Positions 18,942 through 28,243 of a stretch of 38,639 nt of DNA are shown piece by piece (position 1 is the first letter of the stretch; every line of letters begins with the position of its first letter). Source of the stretch: Bacteriovoracaceae bacterium (GTDB lineage Bacteria; Bdellovibrionota; Bacteriovoracia; Bacteriovoracales; Bacteriovoracaceae); contig CANFNL010000005.1 of assembly GCA_947448205.1 (NCBI GenBank), forward strand, positions 1 to 38,639, in the 5' to 3' direction. The position numbers were made by a program, and so were the translations under genes. A model generated the notes under the pieces. It did not search any database and had not been told where the DNA came from. It saw only the letters and a program-made list of their open reading frames with translations.

Positions 18942-19130
18942 TTAAAGTTCAAAAAAAAGAGATTCGTGATTTAATACTTTACTGTCATAGATTGATTGTC
19001 GCTCAGATTTAAAAAAAGAAAAGAGCCAATTCGTTAAAATATATTTTAAACTTTCTAATTCTAAAGATGATAATGGCCAATTAGGGATATCTATAATCAT
19101 CTCAAAATCCTTTTTATGAGTAAGTTTCAT
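18942..19130 (-). CDS. Small hypothetical protein
   Basis: 62 aa ORF filling the gap upstream of the lipoprotein; no recognised domain. Confidence 0.3.
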   Translation of the reverse strand: MKLTHKKDFEMIIDIPNWPLSSLELESLKYILTNWLFSFFKSERQSIYDSKVLNHESLFFEL

Positions 19131-19190
19131 CGCGTGAAATTTCTATCACGGAGTATTTGAGCGAGTAAAGATGGGAAAATTAGGGTTTAA

Positions 19191-19640
19191 CTAAAAATTT
19201 CCAGGAGCACATTGAAGACAAATTAAGTCAATTTCTCTCCAACGATCAACGACGCTTTTTCGGTCATCTACAACAAACAACACTTGATAATTTTTCTCTA
19301 TCATTTCAAAATAGATACCTTCTTTTACGTCACTATCATCACGAAAATCTATGAGTGCTCGCATATATAGTTTTTCATAATAAACCTGGTGCTTTTTAAG
19401 CCACGTTTCAGTCTGCTCTCTATAAGCTTCTCCCCTTCCAGTAACGAATAGGATTTTATATCCAAGACCATTCATTGCCTTCATCAGCTCAAAGCACCAG
19501 TGATTAAGTTGATCATGAACCATTAATTCATTAAAAGTTTTCCAATTTTTATTATCACCGCTTACATGGTGGACCCGATGATCAACATTGCATAGAGTAC
19601 CATCTAAATCGACAATAATTGCTTTTGATTTGGAGTGCAT
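19191..19640 (-). CDS. HAD-superfamily phosphatase resembling the polynucleotide kinase 3'-phosphatase domain
   Basis: 'IIVDLDGTLCNVDHRVHHV', 'ILFVTGRGEAYREQTETWLKKH', 'LFVVDDRKSVVDRWRE'. Confidence 0.82.
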   Translation of the reverse strand: MHSKSKAIIVDLDGTLCNVDHRVHHVSGDNKNWKTFNELMVHDQLNHWCFELMKAMNGLGYKILFVTGRGEAYREQTETWLKKHQVYYEKLYMRALIDFRDDSDVKEGIYFEMIEKNYQVLFVVDDRKSVVDRWREIDLICLQCAPGNF

Positions 19641-19641
19641 T

Positions 19642-20976
19642 TTAAAATCTCCAGTATTTATTAAACTCTGTTCGATAATAACAAAAAAGGTGTATGCTCA
19701 TTATAATATTTAAAAAGCCAAGTATCCCCATGACAATGGCAATTTTAAAATGAAGAAGGTGCAGGACCATCAATAAGAGTGAAACGCAAACCATGGCCGC
19801 TGCATTTATAATATTATTAGCTGCTATAATTCTGGAAAGTTCCAATCTTGGTGTAATACGTTGGAGTTCTGCAAACTGCAAAACGGTAAAAGTTCCACCA
19901 AAAAGTGCTAAAAAATACAAATCAAAAATGACTCTATAGCTACTGTTGATTTTTAAAAATTCGTCTATCCCCAATGGCCCATGGAGTGAATTCATGATAT
20001 TAAAAAGGCTTCTCTGGTGAGATACTTGATGAATCACTAACGCAGTATCAAAAATAAAAAAAGACATAGCGATAAGACTCAGCGGAATGAAAGCACGAAT
20101 AACCCTTCCCTTAGTCAGCTTTTCTAAGATAAATGGCCCACAACCCATTCCAGCAGTAAAAGTAAAAAGCATAAGAGTTGCGACGTGCTCATTTCCATAA
20201 AAAATATTTTTTGAAATTAAAGGCAATAAAGACAAGAGTCCTGCCCCTAAAAACCAAAACCAAGAAAGTCCCAAGATAAGAATACCAACAAGCGAATTTT
20301 TAAAAGCTAATTTTAATATTAAAATAGTTGAAGCAGAGAAATTCCAATTGATTGGATCGACTTCGGCCCCACTCTCTCCAAAACCTTCTGTTTGAGAAAG
20401 TGGTTTTAAACGATTGGCAAAATATAGCCCTAAAACAGCAAACAAAACTAAGAGTAGTTTTAACCCTAAAAGATTATTTTGGTTACTAGCGGCCATTCCC
20501 CCTAAAATTGTTCCCACTAAAATAGCAATGAATGTTCCAGAACTAATAAGTGCATTGGAGAAAACGAGCGTTTTTCCATTGCAGTAATGGGGAATCAGTG
20601 AATACTTTAGAGGGCCAAAAAATGTTGAATGAAGTCCGAATAAAAAAAGCACGAAAAGCAATAATGGATAATTTTTTTGAAACAATCCCCAAACAGCAAG
20701 TATCGCAATAAAAATTTCAATTTTTTTAATGAGCTTAACTAACATAGTTTTTTCAAAGCGGTCAGCGATTTGTCCAGAAGTTGCTGAAAGGAAAAAAAAT
20801 GGCAAAATAAAAATGCCACCTGATAGCGCAACTAGTGCTGATGAATTAATTCCCATTAAAGTTATACCTTGGTAGGTAATTAAAATAACAAGTGCATTTT
20901 TAAAAACATTATCGTTTAAGGCTCCGAAAAATTGTGTCCAAAAGAGCGCCCATAAATCTGTTGAAATCTTCTTCAT
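19642..20976 (-). CDS. MFS transporter, LplT-like (lysophospholipid transporter type)
   Basis: 'LWALFWTQFFGALNDNVFKNALVILI' and multiple transmembrane segments. Confidence 0.8.
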   Translation of the reverse strand: MKKISTDLWALFWTQFFGALNDNVFKNALVILITYQGITLMGINSSALVALSGGIFILPFFFLSATSGQIADRFEKTMLVKLIKKIEIFIAILAVWGLFQKNYPLLLFVLFLFGLHSTFFGPLKYSLIPHYCNGKTLVFSNALISSGTFIAILVGTILGGMAASNQNNLLGLKLLLVLFAVLGLYFANRLKPLSQTEGFGESGAEVDPINWNFSASTILILKLAFKNSLVGILILGLSWFWFLGAGLLSLLPLISKNIFYGNEHVATLMLFTFTAGMGCGPFILEKLTKGRVIRAFIPLSLIAMSFFIFDTALVIHQVSHQRSLFNIMNSLHGPLGIDEFLKINSSYRVIFDLYFLALFGGTFTVLQFAELQRITPRLELSRIIAANNIINAAAMVCVSLLLMVLHLLHFKIAIVMGILGFLNIIMSIHLFCYYRTEFNKYWRF

Positions 20977-21021
20977 AGAATTAAGCTAACAAGTTTTTAA
21001 AAAAAATGATAGGATTTATCA

Positions 21022-21663
21022 ATGAAACTTTATCATTATGTTCATTGTCCTTTTTGTATCCGTGTTCGCATGGGTTTGGGTTTTTTATCGCTCCCATTTC
21101 AATCTATTGTTGTTGCTTATAATGACGAAGTAACTCCCGTTAAATTAAGCGGAAAAAAAATGCTCCCCATTATTGTCTCTGACAATGGAGTGGCCCAAAA
21201 TGAAAGTTTAGATATTCTACAAAAGCAGGATTTTAACGATAAGCTCAAATGGAAAATATTTTTAGAAAACAAAATTGAAGTTGAAAGGCTTATTGATAAA
21301 ATTGGCTCTCCTGTTCACTCACTTTGTATGCCTTACTGGATTTGGACTCCTGAATTTGATGAAAATTCCAGAAAATATTTCCAAGAAAAAAAAGAAATTA
21401 AGCGTGGTCCATTTAAAAAATTGGTCAAAAATCAAATTCAATATCTCACCGAACTTCAAGCGATCATTGCTTTTGAAATTGAAACTAAACTTGAACCCTT
21501 TTATAGAAGTGAGTGTCTGACTATCATCGATATTATGATTGCTTCACATTTATGGGGACTCTACATTGTTCCAGAATTTCAATTTAGTCCTAAAATGCAT
21601 GAATACCTTCAGCGGGTAAAGCGGCTCTGTCACTTTGATTATCATGAAGATTTTTGGAAATAA
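21022..21663 (+). CDS. grxB: Glutaredoxin 2-like protein
   Basis: 'MKLYHYVHCPFCIRVRMGLGFLSLPFQ' with CPFC motif and GST-like length. Confidence 0.85.
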   Translation: MKLYHYVHCPFCIRVRMGLGFLSLPFQSIVVAYNDEVTPVKLSGKKMLPIIVSDNGVAQNESLDILQKQDFNDKLKWKIFLENKIEVERLIDKIGSPVHSLCMPYWIWTPEFDENSRKYFQEKKEIKRGPFKKLVKNQIQYLTELQAIIAFEIETKLEPFYRSECLTIIDIMIASHLWGLYIVPEFQFSPKMHEYLQRVKRLCHFDYHEDFWK

Positions 21664-21678
21664 AAAATTGCTAAGAAT

Positions 21679-22059
21679 TTACAAACGCATCAAATGATTT
21701 TTTATCAGTATGGCCGCTTCTTCAAAGTCAAAAGGCTTAAAAATAATAGCCGATGGTTTAAGCAGAGTTAACTCCTCTCTTGGGTAATCTTGATAACCGG
21801 TGATGAAGAAAAAAGGAGTGCTATCGCCTTTTTCGCGAAGTAACTTTATCAGGCTTATCCCATTCATAATTGGCATAGCGATATCAGTCACAATGCAATC
21901 AACTTTGTTTTTCAAAAGAAAATCTAGAGCCTCTTGTCCATTTCCCGCTAAATAAACTTCAAATGAGAGATCTAAACAACTCTCCTTTAAGAGACCAAGA
22001 ATGCCTTGATCATCATCGACTAAGAGAATTGATAGTTTAGGTTTAACTTTTAAGTTCAT
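21679..22059 (-). CDS. Single-domain response regulator
   Basis: 'ILLVDDDQGILGLL', 'CIVTDIAMPIMNGISLI', 'FKPFD' receiver motifs. Confidence 0.9.
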   Translation of the reverse strand: MNLKVKPKLSILLVDDDQGILGLLKESCLDLSFEVYLAGNGQEALDFLLKNKVDCIVTDIAMPIMNGISLIKLLREKGDSTPFFFITGYQDYPREELTLLKPSAIIFKPFDFEEAAILIKNHLMRL

Positions 22060-22172
22060 GAAATTATTCTATCATCAAAAACCTAATGCACAAGAAATTT
22101 CAAAAATGTGTTTGATAACTCAAACTTTTGTAGTAGGATAAGTACAAGTGTCGGTATTACTAACAATTTATT

Positions 22173-24128
22173 ATGGGTCGGTCGATGATCACTAAAATAA
22201 GTCTTTTTATTACATTTATAATCTTAATTAGCTTCTCAAACCTAGGCCTCTGCGATAGCGAAACTTTAAATCCAGAAATCTCCCCTCGATTTGCTATTCA
22301 TATACTAGATTATTTGGCGCATGATTACTCGGGCGCCGTCGCTCATGGAAAAATTCTTTCAGCAAGTGAGTATGAAGAGCAAAAAGAATTCGCTCAAAAA
22401 ATATTTCATCTCGCAGCAATCCTTCCAGAAATAAAAAATGATCCAAATATTGTCGCCGAGGTTTCAAAATTAAAAAATTTAATTGAGACAAAAGCAGAAG
22501 CAGTAGATGTTTCATTATTAGCGCGTGAAATTCAAAAAGAGCTAATTGCTACAGGTAAGATCGCACTTGCTCCAAACAGTTGGCCATCACTTTCAAATGG
22601 TAAAATACTATTTCAACAAAACTGTGTTTCTTGCCATGGCCAAAATGGTAGGGGAGATGGATTAAATGGTGCTGCTCTAACTCCAAAACCTGCTAATTTT
22701 CATAATAAAGTGCGAATGAATGAGATATCGGTTTTTCACTCTTTTAATACAATTCGACTTGGTGTCCCTGGAACAGGAATGGTTGGTTGGAATCAGTTTA
22801 CTGATAAAGAAGTTTGGGACTTAGCTTTTTACTTACACTCATTTCGCTATAGTGACAAAAAATTTTCAAGCGCTGATGTTCAAAAAAATACTAACACAAT
22901 TTCTTTATTTGAAGTAGCTACCCTTTCTGATGCTCAGATAGCAAAAAAATTAAAAGGCGATGACAATCAGAAACTCTTGGCAGTCGCACTTTTAAGAACA
23001 AAAGATAACTCACCTGGTGGAGGTGATTATATCGGTAAAGCTAAAGACTTTCTCAATCAAGCGCTAGTGGCATTCAACAAAAAAACTCCAAACTCTCGCA
23101 ATGAAGCAAAAAACTTAGCTCTTAGAGCTTACCTAGAAGGGATTGAGCCTATAGAGCCAACAATTAAAGCAAACAACCCAGCATTAGTGGCGGAAGTTGA
23201 AAAAACAATGGGCGCCGTAAGAAAAGTCATCGATGACCCTAAGGGAGATGCTGCGACATTGGCCTTAAAAATCAATGCCACCCAAGAAGTTTTTGAAGCA
23301 GTAGAGCAAACCATACAATCTAAAGAATTAAGTTTTGGGGTTGCATTCTCCGGCGCCTTTGCCATTATTTTACGAGAAGGTTTTGAAGCTGTTCTAATAA
23401 TCCTTACTCTCTTAAGTGTCATAAAAGCATTCGGCAATAAAAAAGCTGCCCTTTGGGTACACGCAGGCTGGAGCTCTGCGCTTCTGCTGGGTTTTGTCGC
23501 CTGGTTTTTATCAGGGTTTCTCATGAAGATGAGTGGAGCAAGCAGAGAAGTTATGGAGGCAGTCACATCTACTGTTGCTGTCGCGATTCTACTCTACTTT
23601 GGTTTTTGGCTTCATCGCCAAACAGAAATCTCTCGTTGGAAAAAATTTATACAAGAAAAAGTTCAAGGGGCCATCGATAGTAAAAACCTTTTTGGCTTAG
23701 CTTCAATTGCCTTCATTTCGGTATTCAGAGAAGCCTTTGAAACTGTGCTCTTTATACGAGCACTTTGGTTTCAAACAAATGCCGATGGTAAAAATGCAAT
23801 CGGCTTAGGACTCATCATCGCTTTAGGATCAATTTTTACTTTCTCATACTTTGCCCTTCGCTTTTCTAAAAAACTTCCCGTGCGTGAACTTTTTAAAGTC
23901 TCTTCAATCTTGACGAGCCTACTAGCTTTTATTTTAGCAGGAAAAGCCGTTCACAGCATGCAAGAAGCTGGGCTTTTAAATTCCACAATAATCCCGTGGA
24001 ACATTAGATTTGATACCATTGGATTATTTCCCACATGGCAAACAATTACGGCCCAAGTAATGACGTTTATTATGGCAATGGTGCTTGTTAACTTAAATGC
24101 AAAAACAGCACCCCAGAAATCACATTAA
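22173..24128 (+). CDS. Cytochrome c / FTR1-family iron permease fusion
   Basis: N-terminal 'NCVSCHGQNGRGDG' haem motif; C-terminal 'LREGFEAVLIILTL' and 'FREAFETVLFIRAL' REXXE motifs; alternative start ATG 22185. Confidence 0.9.
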   Translation: MGRSMITKISLFITFIILISFSNLGLCDSETLNPEISPRFAIHILDYLAHDYSGAVAHGKILSASEYEEQKEFAQKIFHLAAILPEIKNDPNIVAEVSKLKNLIETKAEAVDVSLLAREIQKELIATGKIALAPNSWPSLSNGKILFQQNCVSCHGQNGRGDGLNGAALTPKPANFHNKVRMNEISVFHSFNTIRLGVPGTGMVGWNQFTDKEVWDLAFYLHSFRYSDKKFSSADVQKNTNTISLFEVATLSDAQIAKKLKGDDNQKLLAVALLRTKDNSPGGGDYIGKAKDFLNQALVAFNKKTPNSRNEAKNLALRAYLEGIEPIEPTIKANNPALVAEVEKTMGAVRKVIDDPKGDAATLALKINATQEVFEAVEQTIQSKELSFGVAFSGAFAIILREGFEAVLIILTLLSVIKAFGNKKAALWVHAGWSSALLLGFVAWFLSGFLMKMSGASREVMEAVTSTVAVAILLYFGFWLHRQTEISRWKKFIQEKVQGAIDSKNLFGLASIAFISVFREAFETVLFIRALWFQTNADGKNAIGLGLIIALGSIFTFSYFALRFSKKLPVRELFKVSSILTSLLAFILAGKAVHSMQEAGLLNSTIIPWNIRFDTIGLFPTWQTITAQVMTFIMAMVLVNLNAKTAPQKSH

Positions 24129-24160
24129 CTATTTTGAGCAAATTTACAAAACTTATTGAA

Positions 24161-25735
24161 TTAATTTTTTCTCACATCAAAAAGAAGTGGTACTTCAGAA
24201 GCAGTTACTTCAATATCGCCAAGACTAATCTTATCGCTAAGGTTTTTCGCTAATTCAAGATGATAAATACCTGGCGGTAATTCAAAATCAATTAGTCGTA
24301 TTTCATTAGGTAGTGTTGACCAATAACGAGTGTCAGCTTTTTCGGATTCTTCTATAATTTTTGAAGCACCAATATATTGTATAACGGCTGCATTCTTGGC
24401 AAAAAAATTATTCCCCTCTTTTCCTCCTCCCAAAGCGCGATAGGTAGCAAATGAAGCCGTAATTGCCGAGGCATGCTTAGCTGCCAGCCTGAAGCCAACG
24501 CGTGCATAAGTCCAAGCTGAAGCCTCATAGACTGCTTCTTCGGCGATATCTCCTAGGGGATTGACTAAAGGGATCACTTTTTTAATGACTTCTGTATTTT
24601 TTTTATCTGAAACAACGATGGTTAGATCTATAGGTGGATTGTTGTTTAAGATTTTTGGTAATTCAAATCCCACACCAACTGTTCTAAGTGCAGTGTTAGC
24701 GACGGCCATTCCCAAAAAAGCACCTCCGGGATTATAAGTATTAGGCGTTGGCAGAAGCCCTAATACATCAGCGGCAAAAAGCGAAATCATGGGATCTTTG
24801 GCTAAAAAATCTAAACCATAAAAACTTTTGTCAGCTACTTTTTCCGCAATTATTCCTTGTTCTAATACAATGGTAATAGGAGTTTTATTTTCTCCATTTG
24901 TTTTCATAGTTCCATTTCCGCTTAGCCTGAAAATGTTTTGTGCAATATAGCCATGAAGATTTTTTTGCAAATCAGTTTCAGCTATATATTTTTTTTTAAC
25001 TTCATCTAGGGACAATGAGCTAAGTTTACTAAAATCGTTTTTAAATTCTTTGTAATGTGAATTAAAACTACGATAAGAATTATAGTTTTTTAAAAGCACA
25101 TCTTCAGCATCTTTATATAAATGAATAGCAATGGTTCTATTTTCACGAGTCCCGACTATTTCATGAATTTTTGCGCCATAAAGTTTTAGCAAAAGATCAT
25201 TTTTATAAACACTTTTTCCAAGTCGATCTTCTTTTATAGAGGCTAAAAAACTATCCCAGGCTAAAACTTCCGCACGTGCTTTAAAGAGATCATCCCGTTT
25301 TTTTGTTTTCTGATAACTTAAAATTGAATTAAGCGAGAGATAAAAATAAAGCAGTGATCTTTCATAAACTTCACCGTAATAGATATCATAATTATCATTG
25401 AGTAAAGTCTTTTCAGTCTTACTGGAAAGACTAATAGTGTAGAGTTGATTTGAAAGACTGCGGGCCGCATCAAGAGCAACTGATGATTGATCCCACTCTC
25501 CCTTAGTATGAAGGAGCATACCTTTTTCCATCAGCTTTAAAAGTTTTTGTTTGTTATCTTGATAAAATTTAGACTTCTCTAAATGATCTAATCCTAAATC
25601 GTATGAGCCCGTAAGATAAAACGAACGCAGCTCTGCCCGTTCTTCTCTTCCAGCAGTTGAGCAAGAAATAAGACTAAGAACAAAACAACTACAAATAAAT
25701 AAGAAAATAGATCGATTCATGCATGCCACTACCAA
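24161..25735 (-). CDS. COG3014-like lipoprotein
   Basis: Lipobox 'VLSLISCSTAG'; 'YYGEVYERSLLYFYLSLNSIL', 'TPITIVLEQGIIAEK', 'FELPPGIYHLEL' recall COG3014; likely start ATG 25720 or the GTG overlapping the upstream stop. Confidence 0.65.
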   Translation of the reverse strand: MVVACMNRSIFLFICSCFVLSLISCSTAGREERAELRSFYLTGSYDLGLDHLEKSKFYQDNKQKLLKLMEKGMLLHTKGEWDQSSVALDAARSLSNQLYTISLSSKTEKTLLNDNYDIYYGEVYERSLLYFYLSLNSILSYQKTKKRDDLFKARAEVLAWDSFLASIKEDRLGKSVYKNDLLLKLYGAKIHEIVGTRENRTIAIHLYKDAEDVLLKNYNSYRSFNSHYKEFKNDFSKLSSLSLDEVKKKYIAETDLQKNLHGYIAQNIFRLSGNGTMKTNGENKTPITIVLEQGIIAEKVADKSFYGLDFLAKDPMISLFAADVLGLLPTPNTYNPGGAFLGMAVANTALRTVGVGFELPKILNNNPPIDLTIVVSDKKNTEVIKKVIPLVNPLGDIAEEAVYEASAWTYARVGFRLAAKHASAITASFATYRALGGGKEGNNFFAKNAAVIQYIGASKIIEESEKADTRYWSTLPNEIRLIDFELPPGIYHLELAKNLSDKISLGDIEVTASEVPLLFDVRKN

Positions 25736-26334
25736 CCAATCTTGTTTTGCTCAGAAAATTTTGAAAGTTTAGTCCTCGTTCTAAAAATCTCTATACCTTT
25801 TTCAATATCAGTGATTCGTAAATTAATCGAATACTGCTTAATTGTTTTTCCGTCACGAGACTCAGGTTTCATATAGACATTGCCAAAAATCATCAACTCA
25901 GCACCAGTTTGCATTCCAACTTTTTTAGCTGATTTAGGATCAACCATCCCATCATTTTGATAAGAAATTTCTTTTAGAATGTGCTCGCGTGCTGAAGCAT
26001 CGACGAGGACAAAATCACCTTGTTTTGATATTTCATTTAAAAGTTCATCATTTATATCATTGATTGGAAAATACGCTTCTGATGTTAGGTTCTGGACTTC
26101 CCCAACAAACATTTTTAATTGTTTCCCGTGCTCTGTTATGTATCGACGTAATCCTTTATGTTCGCTCATTTCTTTTATAGCTTCGCGAATGACTTGCTCC
26201 GTATCGGCCTGAACCCATTGATCCGTTATTTTTAAGGCTTTTTCATCTGAAGTTTTATTGTCCACTCTTTCAGCTTTAAAGGACCCACAACTAACGAATG
26301 TTAAAGTACAAATGATCATCATTAAATATTTCAT
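25729..26334 (-). CDS. LpoB-like (penicillin-binding-protein-activator family) lipoprotein
   Basis: Lipobox 'LTFVSCGS'; 'GEVQNLTSEAYFPINDINDELLNEISKQGDFVLVD', 'KKVGMQTGAELMIFGNVY...YSINLRITDIEKG'. Confidence 0.75.
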   Translation of the reverse strand: MKYLMMIICTLTFVSCGSFKAERVDNKTSDEKALKITDQWVQADTEQVIREAIKEMSEHKGLRRYITEHGKQLKMFVGEVQNLTSEAYFPINDINDELLNEISKQGDFVLVDASAREHILKEISYQNDGMVDPKSAKKVGMQTGAELMIFGNVYMKPESRDGKTIKQYSINLRITDIEKGIEIFRTRTKLSKFSEQNKIGW

Positions 26335-26372
26335 AGTTTTTTCTCGCTTTATCTTTGTTAATATTTTTCTAA

Positions 26373-27074
26373 TTAAATTTCGCCCTTACGAGCTTTAATA
26401 AAATTTTCGGAAACATTTTGAAGTGCTTTTTTAACCGTTTCCTTAGCTTCTGGATCATCAACTTTTTTAACAACAAAACTAGCCGCTTCCTCTACTGCTT
26501 TTTTTAAGCGATCAGCATCTATTCTGACCAAAACGGCACATGTAAAAGATTTGAAGTCATCTTTGGCACCAAGACTCTTTTTGTATTCTCTTTGCTCCCA
26601 ATACGTTTTAACAACAGCAGCTCCGTGAACTAAAGATTGAATTTTCTCAGTTAAGGTATTTTCCATATATTCTTTTAAGGGATTCAGCTTAGGATTATTT
26701 AAATCAATTGAAGCACTCCCTTCTTGAGTCGTTCCTAAAGTTTTTTCAATAAAAGTAGTAATTTCTGCAGCAATATCTAATCGAGTATTGGCCTTAGCAA
26801 TGTCGCAGGCCACGGCTCTGGTCACTTTTGGCTCTGATTCATATGAGAAGAATCTTGTTTTTTCAATATCCTTTTCATTTTGCTTAGCCCATACTTCCGC
26901 ATCTTCAATCCAGCCCGGTCTAAAATTAGAAATCGCATCTTTTACTTCATATTCTTTTTTGAGATCAGTGTGTTTAACTTCTTCAAGGGGACGTTCGACA
27001 ACAACTGCTTTTTTAGTGCTAGAGCAAGACATTAAACTTAAAAGCAAAAAGCTGGTTAAAATTTTTTTCATCAC
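26373..27074 (-). CDS. LPP20-like lipoprotein
   Basis: Lipobox 'LLSLMSCSST'; 'RPGWI...ACDIAKANTRLDIAAEI...CAVLVRIDADRL'. Confidence 0.6.
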   Translation of the reverse strand: MMKKILTSFLLLSLMSCSSTKKAVVVERPLEEVKHTDLKKEYEVKDAISNFRPGWIEDAEVWAKQNEKDIEKTRFFSYESEPKVTRAVACDIAKANTRLDIAAEITTFIEKTLGTTQEGSASIDLNNPKLNPLKEYMENTLTEKIQSLVHGAAVVKTYWEQREYKKSLGAKDDFKSFTCAVLVRIDADRLKKAVEEAASFVVKKVDDPEAKETVKKALQNVSENFIKARKGEI

Positions 27075-27092
27075 AAAGATCTCCTGTTTTTA

Positions 27093-28082
27093 CTAATCAT
27101 TCATTTTTATGGTTGATAATTGGTCTAAATTTTCAAGTAATAATTCTTTAATCTCTGGTATCGCTTTTTCTATAGCTTGATCATTGCTTCGGGCCATTTG
27201 CTCACTTTGAGCTGAAAGCCTACCTAAGACTTGAGAGGATGTATTTAATAGTTCTAGCCTAAGGACAATATTTAGCTTTTTAAATCCTTCTACTTTAAAA
27301 TACTGCTCTTCTGTTGCGAGCTCTGAATGCAACACATATTGAGGGTTATTTTTTCTAGCAACAAATATGATTTTCAACGGAGAGAGTATTTCACTTATAA
27401 GATGATTAAATTTTAAAGGTAATTTTTTATGAGGTGAAATAATGGTAAATTTTAGAGGCTTTAGTCCATTAATTTTGTCTTGAATATTTTCTCTTTTAAC
27501 TTTCAACAATAAACTTTGGTTACTTAATAAAGTGTAACGTTCTAAGTAGGCTTCAATAAGGATTATATTTTTAAGTATTTTGGGGTAAGTGAGTCTTGAA
27601 TTGAGCTCTAGGCTTTTAGCATTTTGTTCATCTAAGGCTTTAATTTTTTCCTTAAATCCCAGAGCAGTTTTGCTTCGATCAAGGGCCATCAAAACATAAG
27701 CATGATCATCTAGTTCTATTTGCCTTTTAATCTCTAAGCCTGAAATAATTTCTTCAGCTTCCTCACTTAAAGTTTGACTTGTCCATTCATTGACACTTGC
27801 TCGATCAAGCCCGACCCCCGGTTGTTGAGAATTAGTAGTCATCTCTGAAGAAGATTTTATTTTTGTTTGAAAAAATTTTGAAACTTCCACCCGAGCAGAG
27901 CTTATGGCCTGGGCAAGCGAAGCTCCCTCCCCCGCTATACAGAGGTATTGGGCCACACACTCAGGATTAGACTTTTGAAAATCGTTAAGCCAATCTGGCG
28001 CTTGGGCAAAAGCGGAAGCTGGCCCTAGCAATTGGGTTAAGCTATTGAAGACAAGTATGTAAAAAGACAGCCTAATATTCAT
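27093..28082 (-). CDS. Exported protein with LPP20-like N-terminal region
   Basis: Signal peptide ending near 'AFAQAPDWL'; 'GEGASLAQAISSARVEVSKFF...HAYVLMALDRSKTA'. Confidence 0.6.
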   Translation of the reverse strand: MNIRLSFYILVFNSLTQLLGPASAFAQAPDWLNDFQKSNPECVAQYLCIAGEGASLAQAISSARVEVSKFFQTKIKSSSEMTTNSQQPGVGLDRASVNEWTSQTLSEEAEEIISGLEIKRQIELDDHAYVLMALDRSKTALGFKEKIKALDEQNAKSLELNSRLTYPKILKNIILIEAYLERYTLLSNQSLLLKVKRENIQDKINGLKPLKFTIISPHKKLPLKFNHLISEILSPLKIIFVARKNNPQYVLHSELATEEQYFKVEGFKKLNIVLRLELLNTSSQVLGRLSAQSEQMARSNDQAIEKAIPEIKELLLENLDQLSTIKMND

Positions 28083-28142
28083 AACGCTAAAATGCTAGCT
28101 GAAAGCAAGCACTCATACAATGAGGAACTTATCCTTTTATAG

Positions 28143-28187
28143 CTAGTTATTACCTATAAAAAATATAGAGCGCTCTAAAATAACTAG
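28143..28187. promoter_or_regulatory. Nested inverted repeats in divergent intergenic region (candidate operator)
   Basis: CTAGTTATT (28143-28151) / AATAACTAG (28179-28187) enclosing perfect palindrome TAGAGCGCTCTA (28166-28177). Confidence 0.45.
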
Positions 28188-28243
28188 AGTCAAACACTCG
28201 GCTATCTTACTATTGGCATATCTACCTAATTATTGGGGTGTTT

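Noticed and set aside
19133-19150. CGTGA-N8-TCACG inverted repeat resembling a CRP/FNR site
   Set aside because: Spacing is 8 rather than the 6 of a CRP site; only 5-bp arms, not significant alone.
15552-19157. Shared 12-mer TATCACGGAGTA near 15552 and 19145
   Set aside because: Repeated 12-mers are expected by chance in a 38-kb AT-rich window; flanks do not match.
23129-23566. 145-aa minus-strand ORF opposite the FTR1 domain
   Set aside because: Antisense shadow of conserved REXXE-containing coding sequence.
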